A stretch of DNA of 64,000 nucleotides, taken from positions 17,271,001 to 17,335,000 of the forward strand of contig CM055605.1 of NCBI GenBank assembly GCA_029379385.1. The letters are read 5' to 3'. The position numbers were made by a program, and so were the translations under genes. The stretch comes from Quillaja saponaria (lineage: Eukaryota > Streptophyta > Magnoliopsida > Fabales > Quillajaceae). A model generated the notes under the pieces. It was given only the letters and a program-made list of their open reading frames with translations, had not been told where the DNA came from and made no database searches. Below, piece by piece: positions 22,000 to 33,775 of the stretch (positions are counted from its first letter, which is position 1; every line of letters begins with the position of its first letter).

Positions 22000-23030
22000 C
22001 TTGAAAATAAACTAGATCATCTTGGCTCATATTATCTGAACCATTATCTTTTTAATAATTCTTTTTGAACTCTTTCGTTGGAGGAAAAGGTTAATAAACC
22101 TTTAACCATATCAAGACCTTCATATTTTCAGGTGTAGAAGGTGTAGAAATTGGTGCTAAAGATCTCAAAATCCCCAATTTCTGATGGTTATTAAGGTTTT
22201 CTTCAAAATTAGAAAATCTATCCTACCATTTTATCTGGGTTCTTCGAATTTACCAAGAAACTATTTAATTAATTCCAAAATTGATAAAGTACAGTCCTTC
22301 ACTATATATTCTTATTTTAGTATCCAAGGAATCTGATAATAAGTAGCAAATATTATCAATTTATCTTGTGCTTTGAGCCAAGAATTATTTATGTTAAATC
22401 TGTCCCAGTAAAGTTGAACATATTTTTAAAATGAGATAGGAAATAATCTTTAAGAAAAATACTAGGTTTTAAACTACTGAATAAATGAATTTTCAGCAGG
22501 CTCTTCATTAAGAGTAATTTTTAAAAACTAACTGTGCTTTCGAACTCTTTTCTCAAATAAAAACAAATTTTTCTAAGTAGCCTTATAATCAAAATAATTA
22601 TATAACCTAGGAAATATTTTTCTATCTCTTAATTGTCTTTGGCAGTATAATTCCATACCCTATTTTTCTGGTTTTAAGACTTTATAAATAATAAGCTTTG
22701 AATAAGCCCACTTTGACCTAGCTTTCACCCATGGTTAATGAGACACTAATTCTGTGTCTAAAAGGATATTCAGATAATATAAAGTACCATTGGGATCAAA
22801 TTCAGAAGAAAGATTATTATGGAGATAAAATGAGGCTATTTCATAAGGTGCTAAATTAGCATACCTTTTCTCAATAGGAGCTATCTTTTTATAAGATAGA
22901 GGAATATAAGAATATTTAAAATCCTTAGTATTATAAGGAAAAGCTAACTCATAAGCTCTATCACTAATAAATGTTTGTTCTCCATTATTAGAATCCTCAA
23001 CATTAGGATTTTGCATGCTTTTTTTTAGCT
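22000..23030 (-). pseudogene. Caulimovirid copy B: downstream polyprotein region
   Basis: Minus-strand reading with one long open stretch (23,016-22,735) that closely matches copy A at 21,060-21,340. It then continues through many in-frame stops to an acidic tail near 22,000. The stops show it is non-functional. The part below ~22,690 has no equivalent in copy A. No known enzymatic motif is visible. Confidence 0.6.
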
Positions 23031-24430
23031 AGGAAGAGCACAATTTATTTTCCTTTAGGATCCTTGTAAAAATTCTTTTGTGAAAAGTTTGGTAAGGAGT
23101 TTAATTCTCCTTTAATAAATTATATATCAAATTCAAAGATAGATATTATGCCTTTCCATTTTGCAAATATTTGTTTAGAGGCCATTTTATTTACATCTTT
23201 TAATAAGATGTATTTAGCTAACTAACAATCAATTCTTAATTAGAATTTTTTATTTAATAAGTCTGATTCAAACTTAGTGACACATAAAACTATCGCTAGC
23301 ATTTCTTTTTTAATTGTTGAATAGTTCTGTTGAGCACTTTTCCATGTTCCATAAGTAAATCTAACTAATTGCTCTTTATTAGCAATTTATAGTTTTAATA
23401 TTCCTCCATAACCTAATTCAAAAGCATCAATTTCTACAATTTTGTAGGATTTAGGATGAGGAAGGCATAGACAAGGAAGCTCTTTCACTCTTTGCTTTAT
23501 TCTTTTAACAGCTTCTGTAAAATCAACGTTCCACTCTAGAGGATTTTTCTTTAGTCTTGTAAATAATAATTTACAATCTAAAGCTAAATCTTTATAAAAT
23601 TCACCTACATAATTTAGGCTTCCTAAAAAAATTTGTAGTTGTTGTTTTTCCCTTAATTCATTAAGGAATTTATCAGTAAATTGTATAACTCTATCAATTG
23701 GTATTATTGATCCTTTAAAAATATTATGACCTAAGAATCTAATAGTAGTTTGAAAAATTTTTACCGTTTTCGCTGAAACCTGCTAAATTAGAATTTGTAA
23801 TAGTATTTAAAAACATATGAAGATGTTAAAAGTGTTTTTCAATAGAAAGTGAAAAAAACTAAAACATCATCAATATATACTATTACATAATCATAATAAG
23901 GATTAAAAATATCATTCATAATATTTTGAAATTCATATGGGGCATTTTTTTAATTCAAATGACATAACATTCCATTCATAATGTCCAAAAGGTACTATGA
24001 AAGCTGTTTTATACCTATCTTTTTAAGCAATCTGAATCTACCAATATTCTGATTTCATATCAAATTTATAAAATATTTTGACAGAGTATAGCCTATTAAG
24101 GAGATCCTTTTAATTAGGGATTGGATATCTTATCCATCTTAAGGCTTTGTTTAATGGATTATAATTTATAACAAACCTTGAAACTCCTCTTTCTAATTCA
24201 GCAGCATTTTCAACATAAAATGATAGACAACTCCAAGGACTATAACTTTTTCTAATTAGTCCTTTTTTAAGTAACACTTCAATTTATTTTTTACAAATTT
24301 CTAGATGTCTTGGCCCTATAACAATAGGCCTAGATTTTGTAGGAATTTGTCTTTTGTTAAAGTCTAGTTCATAATGTAATTCAATTATATATTGCTTCCT
24401 ATTCCAAAAAGCATTAGGGATCTCAGCACA
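23031..24430 (-). pseudogene. Caulimovirid copy B: reverse transcriptase and RNase H
   Basis: Reverse-complement counterpart of 19,690-20,999. RT occupies ~24,400-23,760 with the YIDD box encoded by plus-strand positions 23,867-23,878. RNase H follows at ~23,480-23,100. Numerous stops interrupt it. Similarity to copy A is high by eye at the nucleotide level and collinear, so the two form a long inverted repeat. Confidence 0.78.
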
Positions 24431-25075
24431 GACTTGTTTTTTTAATTTGTTTAGGAATTTTTTAAATTCTTCTTGTAATTTAGAAGATTTTCGTTGTTCT
24501 TCAATTCTTTTATATCATATTTTCTCTTTTAAGGACAATAAGAATTTTTCTTTTTGCTTTATTACATCTTTTATTATATGTATTTCTTGCATCTTTGGTT
24601 CTTCAACAAAATCAAATTTAACCTTTCTTTCTTGTACTCTTGTTTCTACTCCTGATTCATCAATTCTAAGATAACTCCTTGAGTTATCTTAACTAGAACA
24701 AAGGGAAGTGGAAAATAGACTTTATTGTTATAGACTGTTGCATTAGATAGTTTATAGTTTACTATTAGACGTTTTCCATCAGCAGTATACAGAAGTTGGG
24801 TAGTTTTCTAATAATATTTTGAAAGTACCAATCCTTCATTTATATAATTTAAATCTGCTCCTAAATCAATTAAGGCGATGGACTAAAAGCTAAACTCAAA
24901 ATTTTATTACAATGGCTACTTTAGTAAATCATTTTTGGGCTACTATTCTTTATATAACATAAATCCATCCTTCAGGATTAGAAATATGATTTATCCATCC
25001 ATGTGAGATATTATTAGCATTTTCATCTTCATTTTCTTCATCAATCACTATGGCTTTTCCTTTTTCTACTTCATC
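24431..25075 (-). pseudogene. Caulimovirid copy B: protease and connector region, truncated
   Basis: Matches 18,995-19,680 in reverse complement, including the acidic NEENEDENAN-like cluster (25,040-25,005) and the Lys/Glu-rich connector. The plus-strand ORF 24,447-24,674 is its shadow. Similarity stops at about 25,075, where Helitron coding sequence begins on the opposite strand. The capsid and upstream regions are missing from copy B. Confidence 0.7.
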
Positions 25076-28000
25076 AAAAAATAGTTGTAAGACTGGTGGA
25101 GATGTTTGACAAGTATAACCAGCTTGCAAAATTATTTCGTACGGCAAGAGACAGATTGAGTGAGTCTAATTTTTTCCTATGAAAATTTGATTAATAGGCA
25201 ATTGAGAAAAAATTCAAGACAATACAATGCTCCAACATCTTCAGAAGTAGCTGCCTTAATTGTTGGAGACCTCTCGGACACAAATGCAAAAAGGGATGTT
25301 GTTTTGATAAAAAAAAAAAAAAAAAAAAAAAAAAAAGATGTTGTAGTGGACCGTCAATATTATGGCCTACAAAGAATACGTGACCTATACCCTATTTTTG
25401 TTCCATTTGAGAAGATGATTATTATGAAAATATTCCTTACAGTAGGTATGTTGGAAAAAGAAGAAGTAAAAGAAACAATGTTTTAATGAAAGAATATCAT
25501 ATTATTCTTATGGAATACAACATAGACGAAGTGAAGGACGGACAATAGTCCGGGGTAAATGACTATTCCAGCAGTACATAGTTGATGCTTATACAGCCAT
25601 TAAAGAGGAAAGAATAAAATGGATCCATACACACCAACCAAGACAAGAGTTGCACAATAACATATGTGATGCTATTGTTCGAGGTGACACAAATGCAACA
25701 TGTCTTGGAAAAAATGATAGTTCCTCCTGCATCATTTATAGGAGGACCAAGATATATGATACAAATTTACCAAGATGTCGTGGCAATATGCAGATGGATT
25801 GGTAATCCTGATCTATTCATCACTTTCACAGCACATCCTAAATGGTCTGAAATCCAAAACTTTTTGGATGAAATTAACTGACAAAAACCAGAATACAGAC
25901 ATGATATTGAGTTAAGGGTGTTCAAGATCAAGTTGGATGAATTAATATGTGGCATATATAAAAATTTGATAACATTTTGAAAAAGTTTAGCAGGTAATTT
26001 CTGAATATTAGTCCTTCATATTTCAAAATTATTATTTTAGGATATAACTAATACTTTATTATATACTTATTCTCTCATTATTATCCTTTAATTTCATTTT
26101 TGTATAATATTGAATTCCAAATAAGAGGACTTCCACATGTATATATTTTGGTGTGGCTGAACACACGTGATAAACACCCATTACCCGCCAACATAGACAG
26201 AATCATCTTTGCAGATATACTTTCCAAAGACGAAGATCCTGTCTCCTTTGAACTAGTTGCTCAATTCATGATTCATGGACCAAGTGGTCAAGCAAATAAA
26301 AATGCCCCGTGTACTATAGATGGTCAGTGCAGCAAAAAATTCTCTAGAAAGTTTATTGATGAAACAACAATTGATGAAGATGGATGTCGAGAGAGCTACC
26401 ACAAAGATTTGTTCAAAACAGTGATATAAGGCTGGATGACAGATATGTTGGTCCTCATAACCTTGATTTATTGGTAAAAATATGAAGCTCAAATAAATGT
26501 AGAATGGTGTAACAGATGAAAGCCATAAAATATCTCTTTAAGTACGTTACAAAAGGGCCTGACAGAGTTACAATTGTGATAGAAGAAAACATACCACAAA
26601 AGTATCCATAATCGAATTGATGAAAATAAAAGATTACTTGATATCCAATACATTTCTGCATGTGAAGCATGTTGGAGGATTTTTAATTTTGATATTCATT
26701 ATCGGACTACAGTTGTAGTAAGGCTAGCATTTCATTTGGGAAATAAACATCACATTACTTGCAAGGACTCTCACAAGCTGCTTCATGTGATGAATAGAGA
26801 AGGAATAGAATGCACAATGTTTCCTGAATGGATGTATATGAAATCGGTGAATGACAAAGCTCGAAAGCTCACTTATGCTGAATTTGCAACAAAATTTGTT
26901 TGGAAAAAAATCAAAGGACACTTGATCAGAATTAAATTAAGTAATTGTATAGGGAGAATAGTTTATGCCCACCCTTCTTCTAGAGAGCATTATTGCTTGA
27001 GAATGTTGTTAAATATAATTTGAGGTGCTCGTAATCATGAAGAAATATGTAATGTAAATGATGTTGTATATCAAACATTTAAGTCAGCATGTAATTCACT
27101 CGGTTTATTAGGTGGAGACAAGGAGTAGGATGAAGCAATAAAAAGAAGCGTCAAAATGGGCAATTGCATCTCAACTTAGATAGTTATCTGTAACCTTTAT
27201 ATTATTATGCAAAATAGCATATCCATTGATGTTATGAACAAACAATTGGGTCTGTACTTTCCAATGATATCCTACTTCGACAAAGGCATCTATTTCAGCG
27301 CCCAAATCTGGAGCTAATTGTCGAACAAATTCAGAGCTACAAGTTACTTGAAATTGAAAAGTTGTTGATTGATAATGGGAAGTATTTGACAGATTTTGAC
27401 ACGCTATCCCTTCCAAATGAAGAATTAATGAAGTAACTAAACAACAGCTTGCTTAGAGAAAAAACAATATATAACAAGGAAGAAATGAGAATTGAGAATG
27501 AAAGGTTATTTGGTGGATTTAATTTGTGAAGCCGTCATCAAAGCTGCCAAAGAGAATGCAAGAGGATTATTTTTTGTTTATGGCCACGGGGGGACAGGAA
27601 AAACATGTTTATAAGACAATAATTACGAAGTTCCTTATGAGAATAAGATTGTACTGCCTGTTGCATCTTAAGGCATTGCAACACTGCTAATACTTGGAGG
27701 TCCAAGGATTGACTCTCTTGAAAACCTACATGGGTTTAATCCTCTTTTAGACAAATAATGCCCGTTGTTCCAAAAGGAAAAAATGGAAGACATTGTAATC
27801 TTTTCAATAAACATATCTCATCTATGGGATAACTGTCAAGTTTTTACTCTGTGTAAAAATATACGAGTTAATGAAACATCATCTGATATTGGAGAAGAAA
27901 AGAGGCTATCGCAGTTCAACAAATGGGTACTTCGAGTTAGAGATAGAACAACTATAGAAATAGAGAATGATGGAGATTTTGAGGAGTCATGGATAAAAAA

Positions 28001-28250
28001 AGAAGATGAATTTCTCATTCAAGCAAGGGAAGTTCCTATACAACAAATTAAAAATATGTAATACATATCCTTTGCTTCAAGAAAACCAGTCCAATGTTAA
28101 ATACTTGAAGGAAAGAGCAATTTTGACTCCAAGAAATGAAATTGTAGATGAAATCAATTAATATATGCTAAATTATGTTTCAGGCAGTATAAAAGAATAT
28201 TGAGCTCAGGCTCTATTTGCAAAGCTTCAACAGACGTTGTTGATAAGAAA
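25076..28250 (+). pseudogene. Decayed Helitron RepHel transposase
   Basis: Plus-strand remnant of a plant Helitron Rep/helicase. In order: an N-terminal Helitron_like_N region with LFRTARD (~25,128), the Rep-type core (25,660-26,420) with an FITFTAHPKW motif (~25,815) and a RGLPH motif (~26,127), the connector with FVW...GRI (~26,898-26,960), then a PIF1-like helicase with Walker A GxGGTGKT-like coding at ~27,586-27,605 and helicase motifs to ~28,200. Many frameshifts and stops interrupt it, and a 27-base poly-A lies at about 25,311-25,336. The final helicase motifs and the CTRR hairpin terminus are not seen. Intact plant RepHel proteins are well over 1,000 residues. This fragment is inactive. 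Confidence 0.8.
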
Positions 28251-28900
28251 CATAATGTATAAAGAGGTCTTCAATAATCTTCACAATGTGTGATAATTAC
28301 TAAGGTAAAGATGCATCTCTCTAACATACTTTCTTTATTATTATTTTTTAAGTTTATGAAGATAATAAGCATAAATCAATCCCTAGATACCATATCGTAT
28401 TAAAAAACAAATGATATATACATATATGTTAGAAGTTAGTCCTTTATGAATGTAAAACATATGTTAAAAAAAATATGTTATAACTAACTACAATTAGAGA
28501 TTAGTCAAACCAATCCTCGCAGCTTTTCTATCATCTTATATAACCGCTACGATTAGAGTTTAGTCCAGCTAACTCTCATCTATTTAACATGACAGACATA
28601 TTTTCATAAACTTCAAGATTAAGAATAAAAATATTTTATTTTTTTAATTTATTATTCAAATTATTATTTATTATTTATTTATTTTATGGAATATAAATAT
28701 CAATATTCATGGATAGACTTCTATGAAGTTTCTTTCTTGGCTACAGTTGATAAACATCGTTGTTTTGGACAATATATATGTAGTAAGCCTTTCATGGATA
28801 GACTTAATCACAATTACATTAGGAATTTCATGCCTAACTAAAGCTCATACTACATCCTAAGAAAAAGCAAATTATTTGTGAAATAAGATAGTTCTCACTA
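28251..28900. other. AT-rich intergenic stretch with a short imperfect direct repeat
   Basis: No gene seen. Two imperfect copies of a ~42-base unit (28,484-28,525 and 28,541-28,585, sharing 'attagag.ttagtc') lie about 57 bases apart. A 'catggatagactt' motif occurs twice near 28,708 and 28,793. Confidence 0.5.
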
Positions 28901-29054
28901 AATTAAATACATAAAAAATCTGTAGGGTACCCCTGCCAACCCAATACTCCAATACCTGAAAAGAAATGATCAAATATTTAATTCGATTGATAGAATTGTT
29001 AAAAAGAATAAAATAAAATAGATTTAGGAAAATTCAAGCAAGGAAAAGAATCTT

Positions 29055-29324
29055 CTAGAATTTGATGATAAAACCCCATTCTGTTTTAGCCAGAATGATA
29101 AGGCTCAAAAGGTCATCCTTAGGTTTTTCATCATCTCTACCTGCATTATGTAAATTATCAGCCATGGACATACCGAAAATGACTAGAAAAGCTTGAAATG
29201 GATAAAATAAAGTAGATGAGATGAATGAATGCCTGAGAGAAAAGGTGGTAGATGTCGATCTGGTCCAATTGTTAAATCTTCTCAAAGAGTCCATTTGTTG
29301 CAAATCAAACAACCCCAAAATCAA
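29055..29324 (-). CDS. Unrecognised short ORF next to the Tat element
   Basis: An 89-codon minus-strand stretch. With an ATG start it begins at the internal Met of MDSLRRFNNWTRS (about codon 11). It is Ser/Thr-rich at first, then has a short hydrophobic segment, then an acidic-basic tail. I recognise no family. A possible splice acceptor (ttttcag) precedes a short open stretch further along the minus strand near 28,950. It could be an exon of a host gene disrupted by the Tat insertion, or chance. Low confidence. Confidence 0.2.
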   Translation of the reverse strand: MILGLFDLQQMDSLRRFNNWTRSTSTTFSLRHSFISSTLFYPFQAFLVIFGMSMADNLHNAGRDDEKPKDDLLSLIILAKTEWGFIIKF

Positions 29325-29454
29325 GAGAAACCTTATTAGTTAGGGTATTTTAAAGAGAATTGTTGGGACTTGGAGACTACAATGTGCATGGATACTTGTC
29401 TCCAAAATTATTCAATTTCAGCTCTTCAATTCAACACATTCCTTATCATGGTTT

Positions 29455-29459
29455 CTTAT
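29455..29459 (+). repeat. Target-site duplication, left copy (Tat element)
   Basis: CTTAT directly before the LTR, identical to CTTAT at 33,771-33,775 directly after the other LTR. An exact 5-bp duplication confirms both element boundaries. Confidence 0.88.
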
Positions 29460-29854
29460 TGTTAATGCTAGATTTGTCTGAACTGGGAACTTGGCGAGAC
29501 TACTCCTAAGTTAGTGCAATCTCCCATCTTAGCACCTTCAGGCAAGGAGGCATCTTCGTACTTTCGAGTCGGACCTGCAAAATAATGGATGAGAGCAAGA
29601 TCCTGGGTGAGCTACCTAGACCCTTAATGACCAAGTCAGAAAGGGAGAGCTATGGAATCAAAGAAGGGAAAGAAGGAATGAATCTAATTATTATAACTCA
29701 AGTGTGTGCCCTCTGTCCTTTCAGAGACTGAGGTGTGTAGATATATAATAGAATAAAATATCATCACAAGCTACCCGAATTATTCATGTTATCAAGTGTT
29801 GGGACGACCGCCTCGTGATAGAATCTCATTGGGTGTTAATATATTATATCAATA
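29460..29854 (-). mobile_element. 3' LTR of Tat-lineage Ty3/gypsy element
   Basis: 395-bp repeat, matched by 33,378-33,770. The plus strand opens TGTTAATGCTAG and the block ends ATATCAATA, where the partner ends ATTAACA, so the terminal CA is mutated to TA here. The two copies differ by scattered substitutions and small indels. Confidence 0.85.
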
Positions 29855-30367
29855 CTAGTTCCTCAAATAAGAATTCTTAAGCAAATATGGCAAAAGACTT
29901 CTCAGGTCACCCAAGTGCCCAAACTTCAAGAGGAGCAGTAATTTGCTTGAAAGTCTACAATCCTAAAGCGTGAAATGAATGGTGGATGATGGGGTTGCCC
30001 TAAGGGCGAGATGTAGTCCTGAAGTGTGATGCTCATGGGCCTAATTCTCTTCTAACAAAGTTGTCTTACGACTCTTCATATTCCGAGTCTGATCCTTTTT
30101 TTATTGGACTTTGTGGTAGGCTAACACTGATGTTAGGCCACGTGTTCCTACTGTACTAGGCGCGGAATGCGAGAGAAACCTTCAAGGCCTATATTAGACC
30201 CCCCTTCCTCTAGGTCTCACTTTCAGATTTTTGTAGCGAAGCTTTAACATTTTAAGTATAACAAGATTCGACTAGTCGGGAGATAAACTTCTTAACACAG
30301 CCTTCCTTCTTTGCTAGGTACAAGGCTTCTAACTTTCTTCTTTCCAAAATTTTCCACGTTTCTTCAG
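29855..30367. mobile_element. Non-coding part of the Tat element between 3' LTR and antisense ORF
   Basis: Within the element but with no recognisable domain. Tat elements normally carry integrase on the far side of pol before such a region. No integrase zinc-binding or catalytic motif can be read here on the minus strand. Confidence 0.5.
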
Positions 30368-30377
30368 TTTGCCCATT

Positions 30378-30863
30378 ATGTCTAGTGAGGGAAGTTCTCC
30401 ATCAGCCCTACCTCTTAAGCTGTCGGGTGACCACCCAACATATAGCACCATAGTGCCTATGAGTAAGAAGCTAACCTATCACCCTAGAAAAAGAAAGGTG
30501 CTCCCCAAATCCCTAGATTATTGTCCTCTTGTGTCCTCAAGCTCAAATAACACTGAGTCTGAGAATTTCGAACTCGAAGACAAAGCTAATTCTCTATCTC
30601 GCTTCTTACCTAAGAGGGACGAGGATGAAGAGTCTAAGGATGACATAGCGATCTTTTGGCGTCAAACCAATACTGTTGTGGTAAGTACCATAGAGAATTT
30701 CATAAGTGACATGAAGCTTAAAACCTTAAGTAAGCTGTATTTCGAGCCTGTTGGAGCCAAAGTGTACAAGCTTGGGCCCTACAGAGATAGCCCACATCAT
30801 TCCGCACCAACACCTTCTGTTTCTTTTAATAATTTTAGCATCGGTTGTACCAGTAGGAAGTAA
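30378..30863 (+). CDS. Additional ORF antisense to pol in the Tat element (aORF)
   Basis: Open from ATG at 30,378 to a stop at 30,861-30,863, 161 residues, on the strand opposite gag-pol. The N-terminus is Ser/Pro-rich with a basic HPRKRK cluster (about residue 35), followed by an acidic region (about residues 50-85) and a C-terminal part without known motifs. Several Tat-lineage elements (the maize Grande element is the known example) carry an extra antisense ORF between pol and the 3' LTR whose function is unknown. Position and orientation match that pattern. It is more intact than the surrounding pol, which could reflect selection or chance. I see no catalytic signature. Confidence 0.5.
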   Translation: MSSEGSSPSALPLKLSGDHPTYSTIVPMSKKLTYHPRKRKVLPKSLDYCPLVSSSSNNTESENFELEDKANSLSRFLPKRDEDEESKDDIAIFWRQTNTVVVSTIENFISDMKLKTLSKLYFEPVGAKVYKLGPYRDSPHHSAPTPSVSFNNFSIGCTSRK

Positions 30864-30979
30864 GCCAGATAGTATATAGTCCACTATTAGGGGTCATCTA
30901 TGAAGGATCTGATGTCATCACTACTAACATTTCGAACTCTTCATAGCTCAGTCTCTTTAAGGTGTGAATTAAAGCACTT

Positions 30980-31436
30980 CTAGTCATCTTTAGATCCATA
31001 AAGTTTGGAAAGCTCGTCAGCTGATGTATTCAAATTCCTTGATATGTGCAGTACTGATACTTTTGTAAAACAACTAATAAATTGTTTTACCCTCCCCAAA
31101 TATTGGATCATGGTGAGTCCTTTAGCTATGTACTCGCCCATTATTTGTTTGACCACCAACTGATAGTCACAGAAAACCTTCAATTCCTTTGCTCCTAACT
31201 ACTCTGGTCCACTTCAAACCTAAAATCAAAGCTCGTACTCAGTTGCATTATTGGAGGAGGGAAAGTTGAACTTGATGGCGTACTCAGTAACTCGACCATT
31301 TAGGCACCTCAAGGTCGCCCCTACTCCACCACCATACCTATCAGAAGACCCATCCACACAAAATAATTGTCCCTTCATCTATGTTGGGTTTCCAGTCAGG
31401 GTGACGATTCATTCTAGAAAGTACACTCCACAATAA
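30980..31436 (-). pseudogene. Additional (archaeal-type) RNase H domain of the Tat element
   Basis: Minus-strand reading from ~31,430 starts with a (Y/F)VDGSS motif and the conserved NNATEYE region (~31,240). It continues through an open stretch (31,183-30,980) with a DYQLVVKQI motif and the terminal ADELSKL signature. A second RNase H after the normal one is diagnostic of the Tat/Ogre/Retand branch of Ty3/gypsy. An in-frame stop lies between the halves, so it is inactive. Confidence 0.75.
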
Positions 31437-32660
31437 AGACTACCAACACTTGGGCCTTAATTGTAGCTCTATACTGTATGTCGAATTCACCCAGCTCAAA
31501 GGACCTATTGAACCATTTTTCTCGAGGTGTTGGGCTTGTGGAGGATCTTCTTCAATGGCTAATTATTTCTAACTTCCACATTGCACGGCTTGAAAGTGTT
31601 GCCAAAGTTTACGAGCTGAACTTACCAAAGCCAGAGCTACCTTTTTGATGTGCGAGTACCTACTCTCCGTCCCTTGGAGCACTCGACTAGTATAACTACA
31701 CAGGCTGCTACTACTGACCATTCTCCCTAAGTGACATTGAGTTAACCGTCACTGAGAAGGCGCCAAGATAAAGAATCAGCACCTCATTTTCTATTGGTTT
31801 AGCCAATACTGAGGACGAAGGCTAAATATTCCTTCAACTGTTAGAATGCTCTCTTACACTCTTCTGTCTATGAGAAAGCCTTCTTTCAGGTCTAAAAAAA
31901 CAGAAAATAATTGTCCTGTCAATTTTAACATGAACCGTGCCTAGAGCAGTGATCCGACCTGTTAATATTTGTATCTCCTTTACCTATATAGGGGCTTTGC
32001 ATATCAAGGACTGCAATAATCTTGGAAGGATTAGCCTCTATTTCCCTTACTGTCACCTATAAAGCTCATAAACTTGCCCGCCGAGACACCAAAAGTATAC
32101 TTTATAGGGTTAAGTTTCAGCTGGTTATGATTTATAGTTGAGAAGGTTTCCCATAAATCATTACGTGTTCTCCCGAACTGGAGCTTTTGATCAGCATATC
32201 ATTTACATACACCTCAATGTTACAACCTATTTGTTGTTTGAATATTTTATTCACCAATCATTGGTAGGACGCACCAGCATTCTTTAAATTGAACGGCATG
32301 ACCTTGAAGCAGCAAGTTCCTGTTTCTGTGATCAAGGAGGTTTTCTCCTCGTCCTCTTCCGCTAGCTTAATCTAATTATAGCCAGCATATATGTCCATAA
32401 AGCTTAATAGCTCAGTTTTAGAAAAGCTGTCGACCAACCTATCAATACGAGGCAAAGAAAAACTATCCTTCTAACAAGCTTCATTTAGGTCTGTGAAGTC
32501 TACACATATCCTCCATTTTCCACTCTGATTTTGTAATATGACTACGTTAGCAACCAATCCGGGTAATATACCTCCCTGATAAAACCTGCCTCCAATAACT
32601 TAGGACACCTCTTCTTGAATTACTTTCTGCCTATCCAATGCAAAGTTTCTCTTTTTCTGC
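31437..32660 (-). pseudogene. Reverse transcriptase and RNase H of the Tat element
   Basis: Minus-strand remnant in which an RT palm is clear at about 32,400-32,170, including a KTSLIT-type motif and a YVNDMLIKS box (32,190-32,222). The first catalytic Asp of YVDD is Asn, so the enzyme is dead. The remainder to 31,437 covers thumb/connection and RNase H with several stops. Confidence 0.75.
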
Positions 32661-33377
32661 CTGATTAGTCTGGAGTCCTACTTGACATTTAATATATGAT
32701 GTATGATAGAAGAATCTATCATTGGCATGTCTTTTGCCGACCAAGCTAAGACCGATGCATTTTTCCTTAGGACCCTCCCTTACTTCTTCTACTTTTGTTC
32801 CCACCAGCACTACTTGAGCTGAGCAAACCATCATCTCAGCACTCCCCTCTTAAAGTAAATCTGAATGCTTGACACATCACCTAGTCGGGGATGCTATGTA
32901 GTAACATTAGAGATTCAAACCCAATCACAAAGTCATCTAGATCAGAAGTCTCATGGTATTGCTCTAAAGATGGGATTTTAACCCCTTGAGGGATAGGGTA
33001 GTCTGTTACACTATTGGTGAAAGGATGACGAGCTTCGATATGCTCAATGCGGTCACCGAGCTTTGGCCCTGCCATTGGCTCGGCCATGCATTCACTCCCT
33101 GAACTATCTCCCAAATCCTCAACGGGATTTTCTATTGGGCCACCGAGGGCAACCTCATTGTCCTCACTGCTGAGAACTCCCTTAAAGAAGCCATGAGCTC
33201 AGTGTACTGCTTCTGAGTGACCGGCATGTCAGGATCTATGAAGATAGAGACCAACGCACCTTCCACTCCTTTCCTAGATCTCACCTTATATTGCTCTTGA
33301 GCCTCCTCTTTTCTATTCACCATGTTGATCATGGGTAGGTTAGATAAATCAATTAACTTCCCTATGAACGGTGCCAA
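32661..33377 (-). pseudogene. Gag remnant of the Tat element, with primer-binding site
   Basis: Two open stretches (33,377-33,132 and 33,114-32,881) encode a Tat-type gag N-terminal region with the characteristic PFT...(I)PSLEQYHETSDLDD block. The capsid and protease regions are then lost: gag runs almost directly into RT, so 1 kb or more is deleted. Immediately inside the LTR the minus strand reads TTGGCACCGTT, close to the TGGCGCCGTT-type primer-binding site common in this lineage. Confidence 0.7.
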
Positions 33378-33770
33378 TGTTAATGTTAGATTTAGCTGGG
33401 AACTTGGCGAGACTATTCCTAAGTCAGTGCAATCTCCCTTCTCAGTACCTTTGGGGAAGGAGGCGATCTTAGTACTTTCGAGTTAGACCTGTAAAACAAT
33501 GGACAGAAGCGGGGTTCTGGGTGAGCTTCCTAGACCCTTAGACGACCAAGTCAAAAAGAGAAAGCTATGGAATCAAAGAAGGGAAAAGAAGGAATGAATC
33601 TAATTCTCATAACTCAAGTGTGTGTCCTCTGTCCCTTCAAAGACTGAGATGTGTAGATATATAGTAGAAGAAAGTACCATCATAAGTTACCAGAACTATT
33701 CATGCTAGTAAGTGTTGGGACAACCGTCATATGACAGGCTTTCATTAACTGTTAGTATATTATATTAACA
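33378..33770 (-). mobile_element. 5' LTR of Tat-lineage Ty3/gypsy element
   Basis: 393-bp copy of the LTR, TGTTAATGTTAG to ATTAACA on the plus strand. It is followed by the target duplication CTTAT (33,771-33,775). Adjacent gag and primer-binding site on the minus strand show this is the 5' LTR. Confidence 0.87.
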
Positions 33771-33775
33771 CTTAT
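33771..33775 (+). repeat. Target-site duplication, right copy (Tat element)
   Basis: CTTAT, identical to 29,455-29,459. Confidence 0.88.

Noticed and set aside
25160..25486. ORF with a poly-Lys run as a novel Lys-rich protein
   Set aside because: The Lys run is a poly-A insertion in the decayed Helitron Rep; flanking residues match Helitron_like_N.
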